Shown here: positions 10,840-21,479 of the stretch, one piece after another | Position numbering within the stretch: the first letter of the stretch is position 1 | How the letters are laid out: each line of letters opens with the position of its first letter | Assembly (NCBI GenBank): GCA_037043455.1 | Contig: JAWPHD010001230.1 | Location: forward strand, 62,001 to 126,000 | Length of the DNA stretch: 64,000 nt | From: Cyrtodaria siliqua | Taxonomy: Eukaryota; Mollusca; Bivalvia; Adapedonta; Hiatellidae | Direction: 5' to 3' | The notes under the pieces: model-generated | Databases searched by the model: none | What the model was told of the DNA's origin: nothing | Seen by the model: the letters and a program-made list of their open reading frames with translations, nothing else | Program-made: the position numbers and the translations under genes

Positions 10840-11750
10840 GCGAAAAATTATGTGTTGATCTGTCCAAAAAACAGTGTCCTGAAATTTTACAATCTAGTGG
10901 CAAAAAATGCATTATAATTAATGTTAAAAATAGAAATAAACATGATAATCCAGCAAGGAGACAACAGTTAGGAAATACACTTGTACTCAGTCTACTCTGA
11001 AAATGATCATATACATACACAAATATCAAATATACACAACTAAATGCATATGAATTAATTTCGAATAAACTTCACTTTTCAGTTTACGGAGCTAATTGCT
11101 CAAACATCTGGCATACCTGAATGGAAAATGGCTATTCTGTGGTCTTAAAATTCACTGATGATATGTTATCTTTCTTGCGCTATTTATGATTTTATCATTA
11201 CCAACCTCCCAAGGCACATTATTATAGATACTATAATAACGGGTATTAAAGTAATGTACATGTATATTTAAGAATTAATTCACTAATTTTCGGTATTCCT
11301 GGGGTTGGCAAATTTACCATAAAGCTATTTATGGTAAAGTTGCCATTCACTACCACCGTTCAAATCCCAATATTTACATTTCTATTTCATTGACGTTTAA
11401 TGAAACACGTTTATGTGTTGCATTTAAATTCCCAGTGAAATTTTTTTTTTACATTTTGGGCCGAGCTAAAACAAACAAGGTGTAGTTTATTTGTTTGATT
11501 AACTTGTTTTGTTTGTATAACATTACGTGGTCCGAGTATTAACTTTCATACCCCATCCAACCCCTTCTCCAAGAAGCGAAAACGGTATGTGGCTGTGGTA
11601 TGAAATAAAACCTTAATTTCGGTTTCTAAAGTTCACATATTGTAAAATTAAAACATTTAATAGGCAATATTAAACAAGTTATCACATTTTATTCAGTAAC
11701 ATTTTTATTGTCGAAATAACCGTTATAAAATCCTGCTAATATAAGCTTTC
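10840..11750. other. No gene recognised
   Basis: AT-rich DNA with no recognised coding block. A small inverted pair (TTTACCATAA near 11311 and TTATGGTAAA near 11328) is visible and of unknown meaning. Confidence 0.45.
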
Positions 11751-12180
11751 CCGTCGCTTAAGGACTCGCACCACTATTAACTCCCTTGAATACTCATGCC
11801 CTACAGATGAAGGAGGTAGATTAAAAAAAAAAAACAAGTCCGCCTTTTTACATGTTACAGGATACATTGATTTATCTTTACCAGGTTCTAAATCTACAGC
11901 ATTTTAGGAAGAGGTCACAGAAAAATGCATGTTGATATAAGACTTCTAGCTAATTTTGCCTCTTTTGACACATCATGGGGCTAATCACCACGGGGTTGCA
12001 TTTTTTTCTAAATATTGATAGGTGTCACGCAAACATGAAATTAAAAACAGTTCAATCTGGTAAATACTTGTTGATTGTGTTTTAAGCATAAATACATGTT
12101 GTAAATTGTGTTTATCTCTATGCCACGAACAAACACATTACAATGTGACCCTATGGAAAATTAATTGTGGTGTGAGACGT
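11750..12180 (+). repeat. Interspersed repeat P, copy 1
   Basis: Matches 13150-13745 in direct orientation. Shared blocks include TTAAGGACTC-CACCACTATTA, ACAGGATACAT-GATTTATC, CTACAGCATTTTAGGAAGAG, CACAGAAAAATGCATGTTG and a TTATCTCTATGCCACGAACA block. It has no coding capacity and no visible terminal repeats. It may be a fragment of a non-autonomous transposon or a local duplication. Confidence 0.8.
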
Positions 12181-12204
12181 TAAGTAGGGTATCTTTTATT
12201 CTTT

Positions 12205-12690
12205 ATTCTTAAGGCATTGCGCTTTAGAGCTGCATAATGGCATTTTCATCCGTCACCTCTAAGGTATTGCGCTTTAGAGCTGCAGAGCTGTATATTTCAT
12301 CTTTTATCCCTAAGGTCTTGCGACTTAGAGCTGCATAATGAGTATCTCGAGGGTATTGCACTTCGAGCTGCAGAATGGGAATATTCATCCTTCATCTTTC
12401 AAAAGGTCTTGCACTTTAGAGCTGCAGCATGAACTGTTTATCCTTTGCCTCTAAGATATTGCGCTTTAAAGCTGCAGAACAGGTAAAGTTCCTCACTCAT
12501 ATAAGGCCAGATGTTTTGGCACTGCATAATGGGTATGTTTTATCATTATCACTAAGGCATGTGCTTAAGAGCTGCAGAGCGGGATTTTTTAATTTTTCGT
12601 CACTACGGCATTGCGCTTTAGAGCTGCAGAGGGGATATATTTTATCCTTCATCACTAAGGCATTGCGCTTTAGAGCTGCAAAACGGGTAT
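12205..12690 (+). repeat. Minisatellite, about 50-bp period
   Basis: About ten diverged units carry the core AAGGCATTGCGCTTTAGAG followed by CTGCA. Cores occur near 12211, 12261, 12311, 12347, 12401, 12453, 12553, 12603 and 12657. A 122-codon ORF across the array (12429-12797) repeats the same phrase and is a by-product of the array, not a gene. Confidence 0.8.
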
Positions 12691-13149
12691 ATTTCATTAT
12701 AAAACTAACACACATATCAATGAAGACGGACTCTTTGAAACAAATGTCAAAATTAAAGCGAGAGACTGATACTTTTCCTGGAAAATCAAGATTTTGACCG
12801 GTAACCCTTATTTTGATTTTATTATTTTCAGCAGTTTCCTCAATAAATGTTTCTTAAAGATCATTTTTATGCTATATTCAGATGAAGAGATGCCTTTTCA
12901 TGTATATTTCAACGTTTCAGACATAGCTGAGTACAAATGACCAGGAAAATACAAAATCCCTATCACTACTGTAGATTTTCAAAATATTAAAGGTACTCGG
13001 CCTGAATTTCGACCAATACCCTAGGTCACTAAAACTTGAATAATTTGAAAACCAATAAACATGGAATCAAAAGTTTAGCACTTTTCAGCATGTAATTTAT
13101 TTATATACATTTTCAATTATTATTGAGGTGCTCATTAGGAAAAAAATTC

Positions 13150-13745
13150 ACCTTAAGGACTCACACCACTATTATCTCCCTTGAATACTCTAGGATGAAG
13201 AAGGTAGATTAAAAAAAAACAAGTCCGCTTTTCTACATTTTACAGGATACATAGATTTATCTTTACCAGGTTCTAAATCTACAGCATTTTAGGAAGAGGT
13301 CACAGAAAAATGCATGTTGATATAAGATTTCTAGCTAATTCTGCCTCTTTTTACACGTCATGGGTTTAATCACCACGGGGTTGCATTTTTTTCTAAATTT
13401 TTAATAGTTTCTTTGAGTTTTTCGCTTTGATAACGCAATCTCATAATTACACATGGTAGCAGTGAACAGTTTATTTGTGTTGTGATGCACAAGCTAACGC
13501 ACACGCATTCCTTACATGTGAACAATTGTATTTCTGTGCTTATGTGCAATTCTAGCATGCATGTCGTGCTACAAAGGTGAATATATAGTCAATAAAACAT
13601 GAAATTAAAAAAAGTTCGATCTGGTAAATATTTGTTAATTGTGTTTTAATTTGCAGATATTGGATCAATGAAGAATTTAAGTATAAATACATGTTGTAAT
13701 TGTGTTTATCTCTATGCCACGAACAAAAACATTACAATGGGACTC
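13150..13745 (+). repeat. Interspersed repeat P, copy 2
   Basis: Same repeat as 11750-12180, but with extra sequence at about 13400-13590 and 13645-13680 that copy 1 lacks. Copy 1 therefore carries deletions or copy 2 carries insertions. Direct orientation, about 1.4 kb apart. Confidence 0.8.
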
Positions 13746-13749
13746 TCAG

Positions 13750-14550
13750 TACGGGAGCAGCCTTGATATTTTCCTACATCTTTCAAATATCGCAACCACG
13801 CTTGACAACGAAAAGTAGTACGTCAACTTTCGGCAACGTCAAAAAAAAAAAAATGTCCGCCATTTTGAATTTTTTAAAACGCATAATTTGGAAAATTGTG
13901 ACAATTTTTGATCATGAAATTTCATTTCCGCTTTAGGTTTCGTGATTTTCGTCTGTACCGACTTTTTTTTTAGAAGCTCTACTGCGTGATAAATTCAGAC
14001 CCGCCTTGTAAAATGTCGAAGCGAGGGGCGATAACTCTAAAAGATGCCATTTTTAGAATACGATTAAAATGACAACAACCGTGTGTTTTTTGTTAAATAA
14101 AGTACGAGGAGATACTTGAATTGTTGTTTTAGCTCACACATTACATGAATTTTGCTGCATATCACGAAAAGCATGTTATTTCTTTATCAAAAGTACACGA
14201 AAATACGAATTGTTTGATTTAACTGTAATTTTGACTCGACTGACCTCGCAAGAACTGCAGGCGCGTATTCGATGGAGCGGGTAGTATTGGGCACCCTCTC
14301 ATATGTGGAAAGTTAACGTAACAATCGCTACTGTTCAAGATGGGAGTTGGGATGGAGAGAAGGAGGGGGAGGGCATCTGAACTGATATTTAAAAGGATGC
14401 GCCCCATCCCCATCCCACCCCAACTAAAATCATGAAAGCTAGTCTGTTTTTGAAAGCTCTTCCAAGCATACAGTACATTCTTAAACATATTCAGATAATA
14501 TATTTGTTGCTGTGTTTTTGACTAGACTGTCCAGTGTCTAATTGTCATCC
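13750..14550. other. No gene recognised
   Basis: Short ORFs only. The 89-codon minus ORF at 14219-14488 has no recognised motif. Confidence 0.45.
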
Positions 14551-14555
14551 ACAAC

Positions 14556-14850
14556 TTGGCGCAGTCAGTAGCGCAGCGGATTTGTAACCGGAGGTGGTGC
14601 CACTGAGTTTTGTCGGTGTGTTCTTGGGCAAGACCAATTCCCTTAGCATCATCCGTCGGATGGGGACGTAAACAGGGTGGTCCCGCTTATAGGTCTATCA
14701 TCCGAGCATGTTAAAGAACCATAGGAATCTGTTCGATAATAATGGTAGTGCACGGTTCCCGGATTCCTATGTATCCTTCCCCTCTCTCTGAGGCGGCTCT
14801 AAATAACCTGTACTGTGTTGATGAGCCGTTAAATATTCAATTCAATTCAT
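14556..14850 (+). mobile_element. tRNA-derived SINE, family 1
   Basis: Starts with a tRNA-like head (GGCGCAGTCAGTAGCGC, then TTTGTAACCGG), continues through a conserved body (TTCTTGGGCAAGAC, CGTCGGATGGGGACGTAAA, ATGTTAAAGAACCATAGG) and ends in an ATTCAATTCAATTCA tail. The head lacks its B-box half compared with the copy at 34289-34435. SINEs are transcribed by pol III and mobilised by a partner LINE; the ATTCA tail suggests a partner with similar 3' repeats. Confidence 0.75.
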
Positions 14851-15140
14851 CCGCAACTGCACTCAGCACTGTCATATGTACTATAGCTGTCCCATGCTAG
14901 TATCATGAATCAACCGTGGAATATATCACCCACACATAAAAGGGTTTGAGGGCCCCATCTTACTTGTATTAGTTTAAATATAGACCATTTGTCGGTTGAA
15001 ACCTAAGATGAATTTTTTATCAGACAGAAACACTGTCGTAATACTTATACTGATAGCATCGAACGAAAATAAAGAAGGCCATTTTTTTACTTTATATTTT
15101 TAAAGTTGAATTGTGTTTTATGTCATTATAGCACATTTTA

Positions 15141-15258
15141 GGCCATATTTCCTGGGTAGAACCAGTACTGTGTACTTACTGCTATCTGTAAGAATCGACA
15201 CTTTCTCACCTACAAGTTGAGCTCCCAGTGGGAATTGAACCCGCAGCGGTGAGAGGTG
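15141..15258 (-). mobile_element. SINE family 2 fragment
   Basis: On the minus strand it carries a B-box-like GGGTTCAATTCCCACTGGGA, then GTGTCGATTCTTACAGATAG and GGTTCTACCCAGG. These match the longer copies at 59645-59845 and 38838-39080. Truncated at both ends. Confidence 0.65.
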
Positions 15259-15991
15259 AAGATGAGAATGTATACAAATATAAAAAGGCAACCGAACATC
15301 TCCATAACTCAATATGTCCATGGGACTTGAATGAACGCACTGAAAACAATCCGTGGAAAATTGTACTATGCAAGAATATATATTCATAAATAAATTTTAT
15401 TTTGATGCAAAATCGATATGCTCCTCTGGACATCATAGATAAAGATCATGTAAAGTTTCGAAAAGATTGGTTAAAAACTGTGGAAGGATATAGACGCACA
15501 GATAACTAACACCATATGTGCCGCCTCACCTTTCAATGGTAAACAATAAACATTTAAGGTACATATTAAGGCCTTAAATATTATCTTTCATGACTAAGTA
15601 AAAAATATGTAACAAGTCAGATATCAAAATGAATTATTTATTTGATTTAAAACATTTTATTTCAAATATTTACATCAAAACATCCCAAATATAAAGGGTA
15701 TTACATAACAAATTAAATTGCATCATACAATAATTGTTTTTATTTATTAAAGGGACACACAGCATTTATCAAGTTTTCATCAAGCATTAAAATGTGCACC
15801 TCGATTGATTAATCAATAATTTATTTTCACTTTACACCCGCTTGCATATATTTAAATTATAAGTTATAACATTTTGGAGTTTAAAAACAAGAAGATTGCT
15901 GCATGTCCCTTTAATATGTAATTGTTTATATGGTGCAAGCCAATTTGAACATATGTGGGGTTATATATATATACATGTATCTGTTTGTTAT

Positions 15992-16052
15992 TTTTTTGGT
16001 GAGGAAGACCACTCACTTTTCTTCTGGGTATAACCGGTATTATTATATAACC
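15992..16052 (-). mobile_element. SINE family 2 short fragment
   Basis: A GGTGAGGAAGACCACTCAC block and a CTGGGTATAACCGGTA block match, in order, the inner part of the family-2 SINE at 59645-59845. Only about 60 bp remain. Confidence 0.45.
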
Positions 16053-16109
16053 TATAAATAGACGCGTTTTCATTGGCTAAAAAGTAATTTTTTAGAAAAA
16101 ATATCTAGC

Positions 16110-16375
16110 GATATTGACCTGTTTTTTTGATATTGACCTGTTTTTTTTATATTGACCTGTTTTATATAATTGTTTTTTTGATATTGACCTGTTTTATATA
16201 ATTGTAAATTGAGGGTTATATAATAAAACAGTTATGGACTTTTCAGCTGTTATACATGATGTTCATGATGTTGATATGTACCAAAAAATCATTATTGACC
16301 TCGGCTATCGCCTCGGTCAATAATAATTTTTTTGGTGCATATCACATCATGTATAACAGCTGAAAAGTCCATAAT
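16110..16375. repeat. Short tandem repeat plus foldback element
   Basis: 16110-16205 repeats a motif of about 22-40 bp built on ATATTGACCTGTTTT. 16231-16373 is a long imperfect palindrome: TTATGGACTTTTCAGCTGTT on the left is answered by AACAGCTGAAAAGTCCATAA on the right, with GACCTCGG / CCTCGGTC close to the centre. It could form a stem of about 60 bp. This is typical of a foldback MITE, and no coding sequence is present. Confidence 0.8.
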
Positions 16376-16379
16376 TGTA

Positions 16380-17170
16380 TAATATACACCTCTTGCCATC
16401 TGTTATTCCACAAACTTTTATATAATCCAATAAAATTCAGAAAACATTTTAATCCAATAAATAAATTGGGCACGGCCGGTCAGATTAACAGAAACACATT
16501 TATATTTTCATATTAGCCCTTATTTTGAGCCACTCCAATGAACTATCCAGTTAAAGTCGCCAACGATCCACGTTGTGTCAACAGTCGGATATGCATGTTG
16601 ATATGATATTGTGCTGGCTGAACTGGTGATCCTCTTACTAGACATATTTTTCTTGAAGTTGATGCTAGTACTGTCCGTATGAGGTATTGCTGATTCATGA
16701 TTCATAAAAAAAAAAAAATATTGTACACCATCTTGTTATTATATACTATTCTTGTTCGTTTAAGTATTTCTGATTCTGTTGTTAATGTTGTAAAAAGTTA
16801 TATGTGACTACTTGTTTCAATAAAATCCTCCCATATATATTGGGACATCTCTAACTATTTTCAGCTAACTCCCAGCATCTCAGGACTCCAGGCTCTGAAA
16901 ATAAAAATGACATACATGATATTTTGTTTCAACTTAAATAGGTAACAAGTTGTAGAACTGAAATATGTAAATGAATAGTGATTATAGAACTTTTTTTACA
17001 TGTACAATAAATTAAAAATAATCGTTTTCTGCTAAATCAACACATTTATTACCGGTATACCTTATTTAGAGCCGCCCCAAATGACACATAGGAATTCGAG
17101 AACCTGTCTTACTCTTACTAATGTATATATTAATAATTTCTATGGTTGTTTATCGTGCTTGGAGGATAGA
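16380..17170. other. No gene recognised
   Basis: AT-rich DNA with only short ORFs and no recognised repeat or protein block. Confidence 0.45.
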
Positions 17171-17335
17171 CTCCCCAGTTTCAATCCCAATCAAACAAAA
17201 GAGGCTGAGGAGCAAACAAGACTGAGGGAAGATGTATTGTAACACAGAAACTCAGTGGTGCATGTGTGACTTGAACCGGAAGCTCCAGATTGCTATCATC
17301 CACCATGCTATTGCTGGGCCATGCCAGCACATTAT
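17170..17335 (-). mobile_element. tRNA-derived SINE-like fragment
   Basis: On the minus strand a tRNA-like head (TGGCATGGCCCAGCAATAGC, then CCGGTTCAAGTCAC as B box) is followed by CACTGAGTTTCTGTGTTACA. The layout parallels the family-1 SINE at 34289-34435 but is strongly diverged. Confidence 0.5.
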
Positions 17336-17339
17336 GTTA

Positions 17340-19270
17340 AGTCGTGGTCTTGGTTAAGTTTAATAATTTAGATGTAATACAGGGACCTTTTTATTTTGTT
17401 TGTTTAATTTTACATATGTACTAAGCACAATATGACCTATTTATGTGTCGATGTGCTGTAAAACACCATTTTTATTTTTAGTATAAAAAGTCTGAGACTA
17501 AGTGCAGGCACAGACCTAATAACAAATTATTAATATGTCTGTGGTGCAGGACTGGTGCACAATGCCACATATTTTGCAAAGAACAAACATTGATAAATTC
17601 ATAGATTTTTTGAAGCTGCGCTTACCTACATACTGGCTAATACAAGGCTCTTGATGTAGTTATACTGTGAGACTGGGAAATTTGACTTGAATCTGGCTAT
17701 GGTAATACTGCACACTGCCTCTAGCTAACTTAGTCTTAGCAGACCTGAAAAAAACAAGTCATATATGATATTGTTTCATTTGTTTTTAATATTAATAACT
17801 CTGTCCAACTTTCTCAATGCTAACAATGTCAGCATTCAATAACAGTTTACTTAAAACACAACTGGAATTGAAAGTGGTGCTTTCCAGAAGATGATACTGT
17901 CCAAAATGTAAGCCACAGGTGGCATTCATGAACAAATAGTAGATTTTCAAGGCTTACATTTTCATCAATTATTCATCACTCATGTGTTCTAAAAAATTAT
18001 CAGAATTAAGTTAATATATATCAACCACCACCGTTTTACATGTTTCAACGTTAAACACTTGTCATACAGAAATTAAAAGTGTATTTACTTACATAGGCTA
18101 CAGTGCAGACAATGCCATGACCCATTTCAGGCATTTGCTGGTGTGTTCCACTTTTCAATTTTAATTCTCTACATTGTCTACTGTAATAGATCTATTTGTT
18201 TGTATTTTGTAAATTACGCACTAATGCAAAACTTGGAATTGTATACGATCGTGATTGTAACACTGTTTTAATTCTACTCCTGTGCAAATAAATTGAAATA
18301 ATCCATCGGTCAATCGGGCCGTATGTGTAAACGATCTGCCCCATCTGTGTATGTACACGGATCAGCATTATTTGACCTTTGAATGTTTGTGAGCTATTTT
18401 TAGCACATTCCTTAGCTATTTATAAACGTTCAGTTCAATTCACAAGATTTAGTTTCTGTGACTGTGTGACATTATGATGTTAATTTGTCCAGGGAGAAGT
18501 GGGTTTGTGGCGTGCGACTGACTGGCCCTGGGCTGGGTGTTTTTCTGTGTCGCCGCCATCTTGAATAGCCTCTGAAAGAGTGAAATGCAGGTACCAACTT
18601 TCAAAACGGGCACGCAAAATGTATATTCACGAAAAAATAAGAAATTTTCAAAAAAGGTAGATCAGGTAATGATCTTCGACTCCTGTCAATTTCAACAATA
18701 TTTAAGAATATACAATTTTTGTACCCGTTTTGAAACATTGGCAATTTCGAAGAAAACAAAAACTAGTTTTTTTCGATCTTCGCATTTGTACCGCGATTTC
18801 CGACTATGATATCTCAATAAAACCTGTCAACACGATTGTTTTATAAATCTCCGACATAATAACTGACTTCTGATATGATTTGTTTTCTTTGCCATATAGT
18901 ATAAGCTTTAAACTAATGTTTCTAAAAAGAGTACTATAAAATCCGCGCATCTGCACGTGCTTGCAAAATGGGAACTACGTTGCCTCCAACACCAATTATT
19001 TATGTTTGAGTTATGCGGTTCAAGCACGTGAAATGACTTCTCTGCTCCCGTACTGCTATTGAAAATTAATTTACCAAATAATGACGTAACGTCGTCTTGA
19101 CGTTCTCGTGCTAACTGGCGTAAGTTGCTATACAAAAGCGTGCAAGGTTGGCAACGTTACTGTTGCCAACAATATGTATAACCGGTTTAAAACAATATTT
19201 TTAGCACAAATACATAAAATTTACATGAGTATAGTCTGAAAAATAGATAGTACAAACAAAATGTACATAA
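17340..19270. other. No gene recognised
   Basis: No protein motif was found in the small ORFs (18585-18809 plus, 18908-19135 minus). A segment at 19079-19120 with ATGACGTAACGTCGTCTTG recurs, doubled, at 37253-37303, so at least that part is interspersed repeat. Confidence 0.45.
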
Positions 19271-19272
19271 AA

Positions 19273-19421
19273 GGATTGAATTCAATATTTGGAGCTTTTT
19301 ACGGGGTATGAAAAACATTAGCTAGTTTAAAGTTAACGAGAAGTATCTCGGACTTAACACGCTTTAAACTAGCCTAATGTTTTTCATAGCCTGTCGAAAG
19401 ATCGAAATACTGAATTAATCC
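19273..19421. repeat. Foldback repeat (MITE-like palindrome)
   Basis: The two halves are inverted copies: GGATTGAATTCAATATTT answers AAATACTGAATTAATCC, and TATGAAAAACATTAGCTAG answers CTAGCCTAATGTTTTTCATA. The loop is about 20 bp around ACGAGAAGTATCTCGGA. No coding capacity. Confidence 0.8.
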
Positions 19422-19984
19422 TTGAAAAATGACGACATTAGCAAATCAATTCTTCAATGGATTCATATAGTCTTTCATATGCCTGACTCCAGTACATGCA
19501 TGTTAACATCCCTCTGCCAGGAAATATTTTCTTTTTGCAGTGTTACACAGTAGCTTCTTGTCAATTGGACAGATATTTTTAATGGCTTATTAACACATTA
19601 TCTAAGGTTATATACAGCCACCCCAGACAGAGGAGAAGGATATATAGGAATCATAAAACCTTCAATACACGGGACTGCCCACTTAATGTTCGGTGATGAA
19701 CAAGCAACTGTGGCCAGCGATCTTTTATTTAATAACTGATATTAAGTTATGACATTCCAAAACTGGGTACGAAACAACCAGGGTACGAAACGTCCAAGGT
19801 ACGAAACGTCCTGTACCCCTTTGTTCAAGGTCATTCAATTTTCATGTCCAGTCATACTCCTAAACCCCTTCTTCTTCTTCTTCCGAGTAAAGAGCTGGGA
19901 TTTTCATAGATCATAATTAGCTCTTGAAATAATGAGATGCAGCCTAATTTACTTTCAATAGACCATGTGTTGCACATTAAAATA

Positions 19985-20165
19985 CTGGTTAGGGACCGAC
20001 CATTTTGATTTCAAGGGGGTGGGGGCCTGGGATTTTCCTTTCAGCCGGAATATATTTTTTTTCATTTCTTTAAAGCCGGGATATTTATTTCGCCTAGTGC
20101 ACTGGCCAGATTATTTTTTTGTCAACTTGGAAGCCAGAATATTTATTTTTTTAAGTTTTACTATT
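19985..20165 (+). repeat. T-rich degenerate repeat with GCC-GGAT-ATTT motif
   Basis: Four units of about 40-45 bp share a GCCGGAATATTT- or GCCAGATTATTT-like block followed by a T run. A related array lies at 25650-25830. It produces a spurious ORF at 19965-20219. Confidence 0.55.
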
Positions 20166-20264
20166 CGTAGAATAAGAAGGGCTGTTGTAGATCTACTCAA
20201 CGTTGGTTTTCAGTTGTAGTAACTAAAAAAAATAGTTCAATTATTTCAACAACCACTGGACAGA

Positions 20265-20960
20265 GAAACATCAGTACCATCAATGACACTGGTAGACACA
20301 TGTTCCATAACTCTGTATTAGCATGACCCTTTTCTTACTTTGAATGTCTGGTTTAAATGTTATTTTTTGAGAAGTCCATATATTTTAACAACAAAACTTC
20401 AGTAAACCTTGGAATAATACGGGCGCTAGTAGACGCATGTTCATATTAACTCTGTATTGCATTTAAGCACAGTTATGTTCCTTTTTCAACTTCAAAATTC
20501 TGGTTAAAGTTTTTAGGCAAGTCCTTGTATGTCAATAGGTGAGTGTTACGTATTAAAACAACTTCAGTAAAGCATGGATGCTAGTAGACACATGTTCCAT
20601 AACTCTGTATTGCATTTTAGCAAAATTATGGCCCTTTTTCTGGATAAATATTTTCTGTATTGTATTTTAGAAAAGGTGTAGCCCCTTTTCGACTTAGAAT
20701 TTATTTTATTTTATTTTCTGGCAATCCATTTAGTTCAATACCCACTAGCCATATATCTCTGTCAAAGGAGCTTGACAAGTGTCACTCAGAGTCATCAAGG
20801 ACACTTACAGACACATGTTTCATAACTTTTTATTTCATTTTAGCCAGATGATGTTTTTATTTCCTCAACTTAGAATTTCAGTTAAAGTTTTTTAAGCAGC
20901 TTCATATATTTCAATGAAACTCACTGCATACATCAAATGACAATGGCAAGCCTGTAAATA
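20265..20960 (+). repeat. Degenerate tandem repeat, period about 150 bp
   Basis: Four to five units share CTAGTAGACACATGTTCCATA, split here as CTAGTAGACACATG and TTCCATAACTCTGTATT, then GCATTTTAGC and a TTATGGCCCTTTTTC block (20286, 20420, 20580, 20805). The unit resembles low-copy arrays widespread in mollusc DNA (an inference from memory). No gene. Confidence 0.75.
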
Positions 20961-21479
20961 TCATTAGCCCATAAACGCCCCCAACCTTCCCCACTCCTAC
21001 ACCACCATCACCACAGATAAATAGACATATATTTGTTATATTCTTTTGGTTTCTCTTCAGTTACCATGTCTGCATCCTGTTCTCTTCCCACCACCCTCCC
21101 TCATATTTATTCTGGGGTATTGAAGGTCTTTTTTCGATATGGTATATGTTTACTGACCAATAGTGTTGTTCCGATTAATCTATTTGATCGATCATCAATC
21201 AGTTATACCTTTGACCTGATTATTCGATTAAACATTTTCATGATCGACTTTACTCCGAGGTAGTTGAAAATTATGGCTTATTTCATTCTCTAGTACTAAG
21301 AGTATACAAAGAAATAAAATGAGGTATAATTGTGCAACAAGTAATCACATATTTATAGCGGTTATCACAACTTATTTTTTAAAAGATATATGTTGGTCAG
21401 TTTTATTCTGTTCCTTTATTACCAGAACATACTTGAAATGTGATTCTTTTCTTCATTTTAGTCTGAAAAAGGCTTACAC

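Noticed and set aside
10548..11029. ORFs of 94-122 codons on both strands
   Set aside because: Glycine- and proline-rich translations of a G/C low-complexity tract, with no motif.
12429..12797. 122-codon plus-strand ORF
   Set aside because: Repeats the same phrase because it crosses the 50-bp minisatellite.
14219..14488. 89-codon minus-strand ORF
   Set aside because: No motif, and no supporting context on either side.
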